Counted from the stretch's first letter, positions 10,780-23,114 are shown. The stretch is 64,000 nucleotides of DNA from Anopheles merus (GCF_017562075.2 NC_054083.1:52962442-53026441), one strand, 5' to 3'. Program-made: numbers and translations. The notes: generated by a model from the letters alone, not told the origin.

Positions 10780-13700
10780 ATGGACAGTGCAACCGGGTCC
10801 GGTCTGATGGAGGAGTACGATCTGATGAAGCAGCAGAAGTACCGCGTGTACATCTCGAACATAGATAAGGCGCTGAAGAACTTCGAATACTCCAGCGAAT
10901 GGGCCGACCTCATCTCGGCCCTCGGCAAGCTGAACAAAGTGATCAGCTCGAACGCACAGTATCAGATCATTCCGCGGCGGATCAAAATATCCAAACGACT
11001 GGCACAATGTATGCATCCGGCGCTGCCGTCTGGCGTTCATCTGAAAGCGCTGGAATCGTACGACGTCATCTTCAGCAACATTGGCGTGGAGAGGCTTGCC
11101 TCGGAGCTGTTCATCTACAGTGCGGGGCTGTTCCCGTTGCTAGGCTACTCGGCGATGAACGTACGGCCTACGTTGCTTTCCATCTACGAGAAGTACTTCG
11201 TGCCGCTGGGTGAGAAGCTACGACCGGCGCTGAGTGGGTTCCTAAGTGGAGTGTTCCCGGGCCTGGAAGCTGGACAGGATCACTTCGAGCGTACCAACCA
11301 GCTGCTCGATAAGGTGTGCATCGCTGTGCAGTTGGAATGTTTTTACACCTGTCTGTGGGAGTGTATCGTGACGAATGCGTCCGTGCGACTGCCAGCCATA
11401 ACGTACGTGCTGGAGCATTACGACAAGAAAGTGCCGTGCGCTGCGCAGCGCGAACTGATGGGCAGCAGCGCGGAGCTGATGGTGAACGGACTGTGCAGTT
11501 GCCTGAGCGATGCTGTCATACTGGTGCAGCGCAATACGCTGGAGTTTCTGCTGCTGGCCTTTCCCATGCACGATCCACTGCTGTCCGAGATGTATACAAC
11601 CCGGCTGGTGAAGACGGCACTGAATACGATCTTGCGGCGGGATATGTCACTGAATCGACGACTGTACTCCTGGCTGCTCGGATCCGACACCAGCATGGGC
11701 AAACATATGCAGGGAGCGGCAGCCGTAGGTACAGCAGCCGCTTCGCAGGGAAACTCTACCGAGCCGTACGATCCGAACACGTACTTCGAACGACATGCCA
11801 AAAAGCGCTTGATAGCCGCCTTCAAGATGGTGCTAAAGGAAAGCATTGCACACGCCCCGGTCGATCTGAGCCCGTACCGGATACTGATATCGCTGCTGGA
11901 CAAGGCCGAAATAGGGCTGCGCATTCTGGACGATGTGCTGTGTGACATTATTCGTGCAATATCGCTGTGCAACGGTAATCTGGAGGTGCAAAAGTCGGCC
12001 AACTTGCTGTTCTCGACGTTTGACCCGGCCTACATCTGGAACTACATGGCGCGGCTGTACCGTGAGGCGGCAACGCGGCCGGAAAGGCAACGGACCGACA
12101 CGGATCCGATACGGATCGATTCCGGCCCGGCCACCACGGTGGAGGTGTGTCATCTGACCGAGTTCCTGCTGGAAACGCTTTCGCTGGAGATGTACAACGA
12201 GACCACGCGCGTCCATCTGCCCAAGTTCCTACTGTCGCTGATCCGCATGCTTACCACGTACGAAAGCAACATGCACTCGATTGAGGTGGGTTCGTCGTTG
12301 CGGTTGCTGGTAAAGATCGTCTCCAAAATCCAGCCCATGATCATGTCCGAGAAGGTGCTGGATCTTTCCATAAGCAGGGGGACCAGTGCAACGCCCCAGA
12401 CTGGTAGCGGGCTGCAGAGTGGTGAGGCGGCGAAGGAGTGTAACAATCTGGAGAAGAGCAGCAGTGATTCAAAAATACACGAAACCTCTCTGCAGGTGAT
12501 GGAAAATGGACCCTTTCAGCGGTCCAGCTCCAGCCAGGGACTGCACAAAAAGGGCAGCAGTGGAGGTTCGGGAGGATCAGGCAGTGGAAAGTACAGCAAA
12601 AAGAGCAAAAAGTCCAAGTCATACACAAAGCTAAGCGAGCTTAGCTCGAGCCGGGAGGGCTCACTGAAGGGTAGCAAAACGAAGATCAACCGGGCAGAGT
12701 CGGAGCTGAAGATTACTGGAGCAAGCTCGACGCCAAACTTGGATAACGATGTCCCTTGTGTGAATGGCAGCGAGTTGGCTAGTGGCGCCGAAGAGGACAC
12801 AATGGAGAGGAAACGGTTTAGCTGTAGCAGTAGCAGCAGCACTAGTAGCAGCAGTAGCAGCAGCTACAGCAGTAATTCCAACAGCACTCGAAGCCGCAGC
12901 AGCACTGGCAGTGTAGCGGAGGAAGCGGGCGTCGCGGGGAAAGGAATCATCATACAGGTGCAACCCTCGGATGCTGGTTCCGTTGGTTCGGCGATCGCGC
13001 AACTACCCGACTGTCCCATTCTGGATCGGTGCATACGACAGTATGTGTCGTTTTTCGAGCTGTACATCTGCCGGAAGCTGCTATCGCAAGTGGACGGCTC
13101 CGGCGGAGAGCATGTCAGTCTGCAGGATAACGTTATTCTCAATGCAAATGATCCTTTGGCTGGTGGTTTGGCATCTGCGAACGATCAGGACCTGATAGTG
13201 ATAAACACGCTGATTTGCGAGCTGGAAGAAGTGTTTGAAACATTGCTGACAAACTCCCAATCATCGCGCGTAAAGCTGACTGCCATGTTGGCCCAATCGG
13301 TAGAAGGACGCTCGAGTGCGGCTGGTACGAAGACGTCAAACCGAGAGCTGAACCGCAAACAGGAGTATGAAATAGCACAGCTGGTGCGCGGCAATGAAAA
13401 ATTGTCCCGCGTGTCGCTTACTTCGATCAGCGAGTCGCTAAGAAACGCACTTAAGCTAGCGTGCAATGTCCTGACGGAAATGTCATCGTTTCCCAGCTAC
13501 CGCAATGAAACAGGCAACACGGAGCGACTGGACGATGTGCCCGGCTGGCTGAAGGCATTGACCGTGCTGGCGATCTTTGTAAACGATCTCGATACGCAAC
13601 TGTCGGCAGCGCAAACGCTAATCGATATGATTGGGCTGCTGCGAACGAACGGGAAGAAATCTTCCAAGGATTCCGGCAACGGCAAAACGATCGTGCTCAT

Positions 13701-16700
13701 GATGCCGCTGTTGAAGCTGTCGCACGTAAACTGCCTCGAAAGGCGCACGAAAGTGTTCCAAGTGCTGACCACCATGCTTTGGGACTATCTGGATGCGTCG
13801 CGACCCGAGGCACGCGCCATTAGTTTGCTGCTGTATCGCATACACAATTGCCTGGATAGTCGTTTTACGGAGGACGTCATCATCAATCGACTGCTGGTGC
13901 CGCAAACCCTGTTTGACGATGATGAAACGGCCGAGGCACACTATCGCGGTGTGGTGGAGCGTACGGTCCGGCGGAAGGATCCGTCCGCCCTGCACGCCCT
14001 GTGGCAAACGCCCGTGCTGGCAAAAACGGAACTGAAGATTGATTCGGAGGGTTTCCGAAAGTTTCAACTGCTGTGGAAGCTCGGCCGTGACACGTATCAC
14101 GGGAATGAGTTTGAGAAGCTGCTCTTCTTGGTGCTGGATTCGCTCACCCTGCCGCGGAATGTGTCGATTCAGGTGAAAACTGCCAACTGGTTGCGGGAAG
14201 CGCTGGTGCGTGGAGATATAGGACGAATCTTGAAGTTGTTGCTGAAGATTCTGCTCAACGAAAGCACGAAACGATTGAGCGTTTTCTGCCCGAAGCGTTT
14301 GCGTGGTACGGCAGGAGAGTTTGAGGACGGTGGTGCAGCAAACGGTGGTTCGGTGAGCGAGTGGGAGAAGGAGCTGCTAGCCGACGCGGATGTGCAGCTG
14401 AATCAGGCTTGCTTTGCGGTCAGCTCCGAAGACGGTCAGATACGGTACCATATGGATCCGGCGGCCGGATTGGGCAAGAAGCGTAGTCCGATCAGATCGA
14501 TTCAGAAGAAGATATTTGGTGTCTCGATTGGAGGTGGAGGCAGTGGAAGCTCGAAGGGAGGCGATCCGGGACGTTCCAGCGCTCCCGGCAGCAGTGGTCA
14601 GTTGATCGTTTCCAATTACATGACGAACGAAAGTGTTGGAAAGAAGACGGCTCAGCAATCGTCCGAGCTGGGAGACGATGGGGGCCAGTATGGGAAAATA
14701 TCGGTAATTATCAATCCACTAGAATCGGACCAACTGCCGGGGTGTAGCATTGCGGGTCAACCGGCGAAAGGCAATGGAATGAGAAATCGATCCAACTCTA
14801 TGGGTCTTTTGGCGGCGGGTGACATGGACAGCGGTATATCGGAACCGAGCTCACTGGCTACCCCCGGCGGTAGTTCGTCCCAGTTCGGCAAGAAGGAATT
14901 CCATCGATCAACATCGGACCTCGATGACACAAACGACAGTGAGTCGGATTTTCCAGGCCATGGGCGGGGAAAGCAGCGTAACGGTCGATTACGAGGCTCG
15001 GAGGGATACGTCGATAACGAACCAATCAAACGGTACGTGGAGGACGGTCCGATCGTGGACTTTATCAGCAAATCAAGCGATCGGTTTCGGAATCGCAAAA
15101 CGTACCTCATCTCGTCGGGAAATCTTTCTGGAGCGGGTGAAGACTCGCTACTTTCTGGATCTTCCTACACGCTGACAAATGGACTGTCACCGTCGGTTAA
15201 TGGAACAATAACGACCGACGAGATCACGAACGAGGATGGAAGCATCACGATGACTACAACCACCACCACCAGTGCGTCGGGAGATTATACAGGCCATGAG
15301 GAGGACAAGCCCGCACCGAAGGTGACGTTCACACGCATCAAGAGCTGGCGGAACGGGAACAAACTGTATCCCTTCCATACGCACTTTCTCGTGTACGAGT
15401 CGGTGTTCAACACGAAGCAGGTGCTCTACACGATCGAAACGCTGCGAAACATCCTCACGAACGATGCTCGCTTCTTTCTCTGCCTCTCGGTAACGACGTC
15501 CGTCTCGAGTGGACACATCAAGTCGTTGCTGCTGCGCCACCGGCGCAACATCTTTGGCAAGGGCTTTACGGAGGCACGGGACGACTCGGAGCATCAGCAT
15601 CTGTACCGTGGAAGCATGTACCTGGAGGTGATTCTGACCGTGCTGCTGTACTACACGCGTAGCTACCAGACCGATCAGGGTAGAGACGGCAAGGGAAGAC
15701 AGCCCTCGCGTGACGATTTCAACACGAACGCAAAGATCCAGCTCGAGTGCATCGAGCTGATGACCACGATCTTCGGCGAACTGCTAGCCGTGGTGCGAGA
15801 TGTGGGTAAAAATCTAGCCAACTACGTAGCGGACCTGCTGGAGAAGTGCAAGGTGCAGAAGATTGTGCTTTACTGTTTGGCGTCTTCGGTGAACTACTTC
15901 TCAAGCCCCGGTGGGTATACCTGCCCCGCGGACGAGGTTCTTCGCTACAGCGATCCGGAAAGTACGCGGCAAAATGCGGAAGCATATCAGATAGAGCTGT
16001 TGCGCTTGCTGCTTGCCGTTTTGAAGCTAGAGCACGAAATTACCCTCCAACGCGCGGATGGAGCCGAGGGAGCACCGACGACCGGAGCATCCGGAACGAC
16101 CAGCGTTGGTGGCTCTTCCACGGCAGCGGCCAGCAAGAGCGGTACAGCCACCAACTCGAGCGCTTCGCCCACGAAAGTGGCACCGGAAACGAAGCGTACC
16201 TATCGATACGCTCCGAACTTGCTGCTTGCCCAACAGCCCATGTTCCTGTCCACTATCCTGTCCGCACTGGCGTGCGATCGGTTGCAGCACGTGCACAAAA
16301 ACTGGACCGATATGATAACGGCCTGTTTGACCTGCCTGCCGCCCGGCAATCTTACCAACATCGTGATCAGCGTCATTCACCAGCTGTGCATCAACCTGGA
16401 CCGGGTGACGCGTCGCGACCGCATTCTCGTGCAATCGATCGACTACATCGTCTCGCAGCTGGAAGCAATCACCGTTCTTGCCCACTACTGCCTGTTAGAT
16501 AGCTCGCAACAGATTTCCCTAGCCAGTATGTTCAATGCGTCGACCGGTTCGAGCAACGGATTGACGGCTGCAGCCGCGAACCAGTCGGGCCAGATCATCA
16601 ACAACATAATGAACGTGTTCCTGTCCTACTCGTCCTCGCTGCTGAGCGGTGGCATCAATCAGCAGGTGAAGAAGAGCCACCAGGAGGTGGCTAAAGCGGC

Positions 16701-19700
16701 GATCCTGAGCCATCTGCCTCGCATCATCATCACCATCGCAACGCTCTGGGAGACGAGCATCAGTGAGTTCCGGCGGGTGAAGCATCAGCTGCTCGAGTTC
16801 CTTAGCCCGATCTCGATGCACTACGGTACCAACTTCCTGACCGCGATCGCTGTTGCCTGGTATGAGCGAAGCAATAGCGATGCGACGACGACGGGCAAGG
16901 CGTCGGGATCCTCCACGTCGATGGTGGGGGCCGAAGGGGCGGGCAGTGAAGCGCCGGATGTGGATTTCTTTGACATTATGTCCAAAGCTTTGCCCCAAGC
17001 GAGCGACAATCAGCTGCTGCTGGTGAAACTGATCACCGGCATTCGGATCATGTCGGTGGATTCGTTCATTCAAACGATGCATCAGGTCATAAAGAGTCCA
17101 CCGCCAATCTACCAGCCTCCGGCGGGACTCAACCTGGAGGTGAGCGCACTGGAGCTGCTGTACTTCTTCCTCATATCCGGTGTCTCACCTGCTCAGTACA
17201 CAGACTGCTGGAGCTCGTTGTACGCGCTGCTGAAAGACTGTTTGGCGCTGCAGATAACGGCCCAGTTTGTGGCACTCTCGATACTGAACGAGTTCGTACA
17301 GCGCTGTCCCACGATGCCGTTCTCGGACAAGAAGGATCTGCGCGATCTGCACGACGTGACGTCGCGCCTGGTGGAAGCGGTTTCGAACGTAGCCGGCTCC
17401 TGTCTCGAACAAACCACCTGGCTAAGGAGGAACCTCTCGGTGAAGGAGGAGTTCAGTTCGATCGAAAGCACCGGCAAGGATGGGCTGCTGATGCCGTCCA
17501 GCCAGCACTACTCGATACAGGCACAGTCGATTTTGGCCTCCCTTCTAGCGTCCCTGCTGGATGTGGCGTTCAGCTCGCAGGAGAAGGACAAGGTGACGAC
17601 GATCGTCACCGGTGTCATGTACAATATTGTGCCTTACCTTAAAACGCACACCGTGAAGAACATTCCGACGTTTCATGCCTGCTCGAATCTGTTGGCTAGC
17701 TTGAGCACGTATCAGGTAGATATAGTTCATGATAGTAGGTGGTTGAATCCGTTATAACACCCACGGTTTTATCTTGTTTTAGTACATTCGGAAAGCTTGG
17801 AGGAAGGATGCGCTCGATCTGCTGCTGGATACGGCATTCTTCCAAATGGACAGTCGCTGCTTGCCGTACTGGAAAACTATCCTCGATAGTTTGATGACCT
17901 GTGATAATACTACCTTTAGAGATCTTATGAGTAAGTACGTGGCGCAGGCGTGGCGCGATCTTCAGCAAATGGCCAATGCACATTCTAACAAAACGTCGTT
18001 GCTCTCTTTTCCAGATCGTTTACCATTAGCACAGACGGGAACGCTGAATATATTTACGTCCAAGGAGCAGGAATATGAACAGCGTGCCCTGCTACTGAAG
18101 CGACTCGCATTCATCATTTTCTGCAGCGAAGTCGATCAGTACCACAAATATATGCCGGAAATTCAAGGTAGCGTATTCGGGAGGGGGGTGGTCAATGATG
18201 GTGAACGTTTTTACGAATTGCGATGCTGTGTCTGTTTGATTGCAGAGCAACTTGCCAACAGTTTGCGATTGCCCCAGGTCGTACCATTGATTCAGTCGGC
18301 GGTGTTCTTGTGCTTCCGGGTGCTGCTGCTGCGTATGTCGGCGGACCACGTGACCAGCCTGTGGCCAATCATCATTGCCGAAATGGTGCAAGTGTTCCTC
18401 TCCATCGAGCAGGAGCTCATGACGGACACGGAAGAATTTAGGTATGAGTTGGGTTGGGGAACCTTTAGCAACAGTTTCTTCTCTACGCTTCGATGTGGAT
18501 CTTTTATGGTTTAACAAATTTGTGTTATTTTTATGTAGTGTTAATCCTTCTGTTCGGTTCTATCGTACTATCGGTTCTATAGTTTTGTTGTTAGATATTT
18601 TGATTTCATAATTACTCTTGTTCTTTTTTCCTGTAACCTCCTCTACGCTCTATTTGTTGTTGGTGCGCGGGACCCCCGGATTAGCCGTGGCGTCTGCGTT
18701 TGATATTGATATTTTTAGTGGTTGGATATTACATTCTCGGGCGTACTCAGTTCACTATCGATTTGCTGACTAAATATGCGCATTTTCTCTTTGTCTTTTT
18801 CCACTGTTTTCACATACACCAAAACCAAAAAAATCACTGTTCCTTCATTGGTTGTTTGTATTTCGTCATTTGAATACTGAAACACCATCATCCCCAACCT
18901 TGCAATAACAGGTCCCAATCGAGGTAAGAATGACATGAATATGCACACACACCCACACAAGACACAACCACAAACGCACACTTGTGGTTATTAATCGAAA
19001 ACATACTGCACGAATCGGGGAAGAGGGGACGGGATCGTGGCCGTGACAATGCAGTGTATTTCGAAGGGATTATAATTGTAGTTTAGAAGCAGAGGGCGCT
19101 CGAGAAGAGTACATGTTAGTGATGCTTTCTCCTTTTCTATTTTGGGGTCAACTCTTCTCAGTCAACATATTCGCATGCTGTCGGGACTGGATACGGCCTG
19201 GGTCACGAACACGAATAACGGGCTCTACTCGTACGGGCATCCGCACTGGCGAATGGTGCAGCTGGAGACGGCCAAGTTGCTAGAGTTGGGTTGCGTTTTG
19301 CCGGCCACCATTTTGCCACACTTCCAAATGTAAGCAAAAGGACTACGCCTAATACCGTAGGATCTTTGAGAATAATTTGTGCGTTTTGTTCTCCCTCTTG
19401 CTCGTCAGGTATCGGTGGGCATTCGTCAGCAGTCAGAACGAGAACCTCCACAAAACGGGCGGTTACGATGAGAAGAAAATGGCCTTCATACCTCACGTCT
19501 CGAGAATATCTCAGTTGATGGATCTTCGCTACACATCTCACTCGCCGGTAAGTAGTCTCAGTGCGGCATCTCTCAGGCATTTTAATGCAAAATCTGCATG
19601 TCCTCCCGACAACAGAAAACGCAAACGACCAAAGGCAAGCACATCATGCTGACCTGCCAGTCGATCAACACGCTGCAGGACCTGTACGGCTTCTTCTCGA

Positions 19701-19828
19701 CACTCTCGATGCGCTGGCCCTCGCACATCTCGTACAGTGACACGGAGAAGGACACGAAGCAATGCTTGGAGGAGGTAGAGCACGTACTGGCGCTGGACTT
19801 TCTGGAGAAAATCCCCTCGACTAAATAG
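10780..19828 (+). CDS. dopey: Protein dopey homologue (DOP1 family)
   Basis: Inferred exons: 10780-17715, 17783-17930, 18015-18167, 18246-18441, 19162-19329, 19409-19547 and 19616-19828, about 2650 aa; phases agree at every join. DOP1 proteins work with MON2 in endosome-to-Golgi traffic; human DOP1A is also reported to link organelles to kinesin-1. The conserved N-terminal Dopey region starts near residue 14 (KYRVYISNIDKALKNFEYSSEW) and continues through LPSGVHLKALESYDVIF and the alpha-helical repeat segment to about residue 500. Residues about 560-720 are Ser-rich and disordered, with a near-pure Ser tract at about 681-700. A second disordered insert spans about 1165-1515. Conserved C-terminal blocks include FTSKEQEYEQRALLLKRLAF, EQLANSLRLPQVVPLIQSAV, SADHVTSLWPIIIAEMVQVF and HFQMYRWAF. 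Intron 17931-18014 stays open in frame, but removing it restores DLMNRLPLAQTG, as in other Dopey proteins. Length fits the family (about 2300-2700 aa). Confidence 0.92.
18442..19161 (+). other. Longest Dopey coding intron (720 bp), contains a microexon candidate
   Basis: This intron is about nine times longer than the other coding introns of the gene (67-84 bp). It is AT-rich with CA runs near 18940-18980. At 18912-18923 it holds a 12-nt exon candidate bounded by AACAG and GTAAGA. Confidence 0.7.
18912..18923 (+). other. Candidate 12-nt cassette microexon of the Dopey gene
   Basis: The sequence reads ...AACAG|GTCCCAATCGAG|GTAAGAA. Twelve bases keep the phase-2 frame on both sides. Inclusion changes EEF-S-QHIRM into EEF-RSQSS-QHIRM, adding four residues and creating Ser-Ser before QHIRM. 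The flanking sites are good for a mosquito intron, but the polypyrimidine tract is modest, so skipping may be common. Confidence 0.5.
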
Positions 19829-20660
19829 TAGCAGCAATCTTACTTCTAGTAATAGCAGTTCTTAAGAGAGTGAAAGAGTGAAAGAGAGCGCGAGCGAACA
19901 GCAGGGATACGCCACACTGGGTTAGCGCCAGTCGACGACCACGCAATCCATCACCATTCGAAACCGATTCGTGATTTACTTCAGTATTTTTTTCGTAACT
20001 CTCCTCGAGTAAAGCAGTAGGACCCATGGCAGGCCAGAGTGTGCTCGTAATTTGCTGTAAGTGCTCCGTTCTTTTCCCCCCTTTGGTGAGCTCCATTTCT
20101 CATAGTCAATTCGAGAGCATTGATCCTGTTTCCGACAAAGAGTGGTGCATCCTTTGGCAAATTTTCTACGCTGATAAGATTAACATAATTTAGTATTTCG
20201 CGCAACCGAAAGGCACGAACTGAGTAGAAAGCCGGTTGTACCGGTCTTGTACGTGTGTGTGTTTCTGCGTGTGTCTAAGTATGTGTGTGTGTATATGTTT
20301 ATGTGATTTTAAGATATTACGACCATATTTGACCTATCAATGTTTCTAAATATTCGTCTAATCGAGAGAGAGGGGCACGTGTTGGTTGCGAGATATTGGT
20401 AGTGTGAAAATGCAATTGCGAGGAGTAGTGCAGTGGGGAAAGTGTGTGCGTGTGTGTGGCGGAAACGAAGTGTGATGTTAACAAGTAAGGTCAAGATAAT
20501 GATAACCGTTAGACGAATGTTGTATGTATGCTTTATCTATAGATGCAAGAGGTAAACAGAAGGGCGCTGAAGAATGTTATCGTAATTTATGATTGATGCG
20601 TTAAGCAAAGAATGATTCAATAAAATGATCAATAAAAGCTGTTTCAAATACATTTTTATC
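19829..20660 (+). other. Dopey 3' UTR
   Basis: Follows the stop codon at 19826-19828. No coding sequence is seen. (GT)n runs occur at about 20250-20295 and 20443-20460. Two overlapping canonical poly(A) signals occur at 20619-20624 and 20631-20636, followed by an A-run at about 20660-20672. Confidence 0.6.
20619..20636 (+). terminator. Tandem poly(A) signals, Dopey gene
   Basis: Two AATAAA hexamers start 12 bp apart at 20619 and 20631, about 800 bp after the stop codon. Confidence 0.6.
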
Positions 20661-21274
20661 AAAAAAAAAAAGGAAATTGATTACTGTTTTAAACGTTCTT
20701 ATAGGTTCTGCGATACGATCGTCAGCAGTTTTTAGCTGATGATCGTAGCAGCAAGCCACCGCCGCGATCGCGACATGAAGCACTGAACATGGCAATATAA
20801 ATACAACCAGTATTCTTACACCCCCTCCCACCACAACCAGTTAGCAAGGGAAACGAGAAACGGGCGAAAATCACACTTGCCGTGCTGTTGGTGGCCGTGT
20901 TTCTTCTTCACAATTTCCCGATCGGTTTGCAGAACAGTTGAGTAAACACATCGCCGCTGCGTACCCTTGAACAACGGCAAGTTGCGGCGGAAGTATTGGC
21001 CTGTTTTGAAGCAAAATGCTTCAACAACTTAGTGCAAAGCAACCTGTCTTCTGCGAAGAGGGTTGATGCGAAGACACACACAGGGGTACGTGCACGTATC
21101 CATGACGACAAGACAACACACCACGCGCCGCCCGTAGTTCGAGTGCTTTCGTTCGTTTGTTGTGTGTTTTTGTGCTCGCTCTTATCAAAATCAGTGTAGT
21201 AGCGTTGAATTCGTCATCCGATAAGGTGTGTGCTGAAGGTTCGGTAGAACATCACCGCAGCAAATGGTTGCAAA
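20661..21274 (+). promoter_or_regulatory. PAL promoter and leader
   Basis: Spacer between the Dopey poly(A) signals and the PAL start. An initiator-like TCAGTG at about 21190-21195 would give a leader of some 80 nt. No TATA box is evident. GATCGTCAGCAG/CTGATGATCG forms an imperfect inverted repeat around 20718-20746. Confidence 0.35.
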
Positions 21275-22803
21275 ATGTACACGAAACAGAACAAAATCTT
21301 CTCCCATTTTTGGCACCAAATGGTTCCATTTTTGGGCGGGTTGTTGATTGTTTCGGTACATTTTACATGCACCGTTGAAGCGAGGCCACAGACCGTGAGC
21401 AGTAACGGGAACAATACCAGCAATGCACGGTTCGGTGCCCACGGTAACAAGATCACACTTCTGTTGCTGCTTTGATCGCTTCTAATTTAATTGTTTTTTT
21501 TTCGTTCTGTCACTTCTCAGAATACGCCTACGTGTCTAGTTGGCCAATTGTGGACCGCAAGCTTGGGTCGGTGTCGGCCGTGGCTCTGGATGGCGATGGG
21601 AACGTTGTCATATTTCATCGTGGATCCCACGTATGGCAGTTGAGCTCGTTCGACACGGAAAACCGATACCAAGAAGCAACAGGTGGTCCAATAGCGCAGC
21701 AAACGGTACTCAAGTTTAACCGCAACACGGGCGAACTGCTGCAGCAATGGGGTGAAAACCTGTTCTACATGCCGCACGGACTGACGGTCGACCATGAGCA
21801 GAACTACTGGCTGACGGATGTGGCACTGCACCAGGTGTTCAAGTTCGATCTGAACCACTCGACGACGGAACCGGTGCTGACGCTCGGCACCCGGTTCGAA
21901 CCCGGCAACGATGCGTACCACTACTGTAAGCCAACGGCCGTGGCGGTGCTGAAGAGTGGCGAGTTTTTCGTCGCCGATGGATACTGTAACGGGCGTATCG
22001 TGAAGTACTCGGCGGAAGGCATACCACTGCTGTCCTGGGGGCGCAATTCTTTCGTGCTAACCCGCTCCTTTACACTCCCATCGGGGCTACCAGTGCCGGC
22101 GAGTTTCTTCGCCATTCCACACGCACTGGCGCTGGTGCCGGATCGTGATCTGTTGTGTGTAGCCGATCGGGAACAGGGGCGGGTGCAGTGCTTCCACACG
22201 CGCAATGGCACGTTTCACTCGCAGTACAGCAGCCCGGAGATCGGCAGTCGGCTGTTCAGTGTGAAGTACATTTCGTCCGACGGTGGACTGCTGTACACGA
22301 TCAACGGTCCACAGTTCGTGCTGAACCCGGTGCCGGTCGGTGGACACATCATCGAGATGGCAAGCGGTAACGTAATAGGGCGATTTCAACCCAACAATCC
22401 CAAACACGCATTTAGCAATCCACACGAGCTGGCCGTCACGGACGATGGGTCGGAAGTGTACGTAGCCGAGCTGGATCCCCAGATGGTGCACAAGTTCCGT
22501 CGGATCTCACCACCACTCCCAGGGCCCACCGGCAGCACCACCAACCCCGTGAAGCCCGCAACAAGCGTGACCCGCAACGAAGGTGAGAATACGCCCGAGA
22601 ATGGCCGCTATGCCGGTGCGCCCGGAATGAACAGTGCCCTGACCGCTGGTTCGATTGGAATATTTTCCATTGTTAGCACACTGATCGTGACCAGCCTGCT
22701 GGTGATACTGATGGCCCGCGTCATTTGCTTCCGAACGGGGCAGGGATCCTCCTCGCGCGTTGACGAAGTGCCGCTGAGGAATATGGGCGACGACGAGAGC
22801 TAG
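21275..22803 (+). CDS. Pal: Peptidyl-alpha-hydroxyglycine alpha-amidating lyase (PAL), membrane-anchored
   Basis: Two exons, 21275-21443 and 21521-22803, joined in phase 1 to read GAHEYAYVSSWP; 483 aa. PAL carries out the second step of neuropeptide C-terminal amidation, cleaving peptidyl-hydroxyglycine to amidated peptide and glyoxylate after PHM in secretory granules. An N-terminal hydrophobic segment (about 16-36, MVPFLGGLLIVSVHFTCTVEA) acts as signal peptide. The catalytic domain is an NHL-type beta-propeller. The three zinc-ligand histidines expected from rat PAL appear in YMPHGL, AIPHALAL and NPHELAV. The active-site Arg is in FHRGSHVW and the Tyr in DGYCNGR. Disulfide pairs fit YHYCKP with GYCNGR and LLCVADR with VQCF. 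A C-terminal transmembrane helix (about 440-465, FSIVSTLIVTSLLVILMARVICF) ends in a short basic cytosolic tail. The PHM domain is absent, as in insects where PHM and PAL are separate genes. Drosophila has Pal1 and Pal2; which one this matches was not resolved. Confidence 0.92.
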
Positions 22804-23114
22804 AGAGGACGACCGTGCACCGCACTTTTTGCTTTCCCCACAAACTTACACAAACATTACTTACAGAACGAGAGCTGTGATCTAGCGAACCGCAACCGAC
22901 GCACACTGGACTACTTAGATTTGACTGAACTTAGCTGTAACTTAATTCATATATCACGCCCAGGTGCAGCTTTTTTCTACTTTTACCAGTGCAGAGAGTA
23001 TTTAATAATATTGATAACAATTGTTTATTTAAAATATATAACAAAACTGACAAACGGGCCCGTCAGTGTCAACTAAAGGCTTAAAAGCAGCGGCGCCCGC
23101 GCTTGAGTTATTGG
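22804..23114. other. Overlapping 3' ends of PAL (+) and METTL25-like (-) genes
   Basis: Only 311 bp separate the two convergent stop codons. On the minus strand AATAAA lies at 23029-23024 (TTTATT on +), about 90 bp after the METTL25-like stop. On + only variant signals were found, in the AT-rich stretch 23000-23045. The mature 3' UTRs very probably overlap. Confidence 0.6.
23024..23029 (-). terminator. Poly(A) signal, METTL25-like gene
   Basis: AATAAA on the minus strand, 86 bp beyond the inferred stop codon, within an AT-rich stretch. Confidence 0.55.

Noticed and set aside
14897..14912. ATCGATCAACA-like sequences resembling Tra/Tra2 sex-splicing repeats (also near 19655)
   Set aside because: They lie singly inside Dopey coding exons, are not clustered, and are explained by codon content.
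17931..18014. In-frame extension YVAQAWRDLQQ... as Dopey coding sequence
   Set aside because: The segment starts with GTAAGT, contains a CTAAC branch point and ends CTCTTTTCCAG; removing it restores the conserved DLMNRLPLAQTG. It is treated as an intron that happens to stay open.
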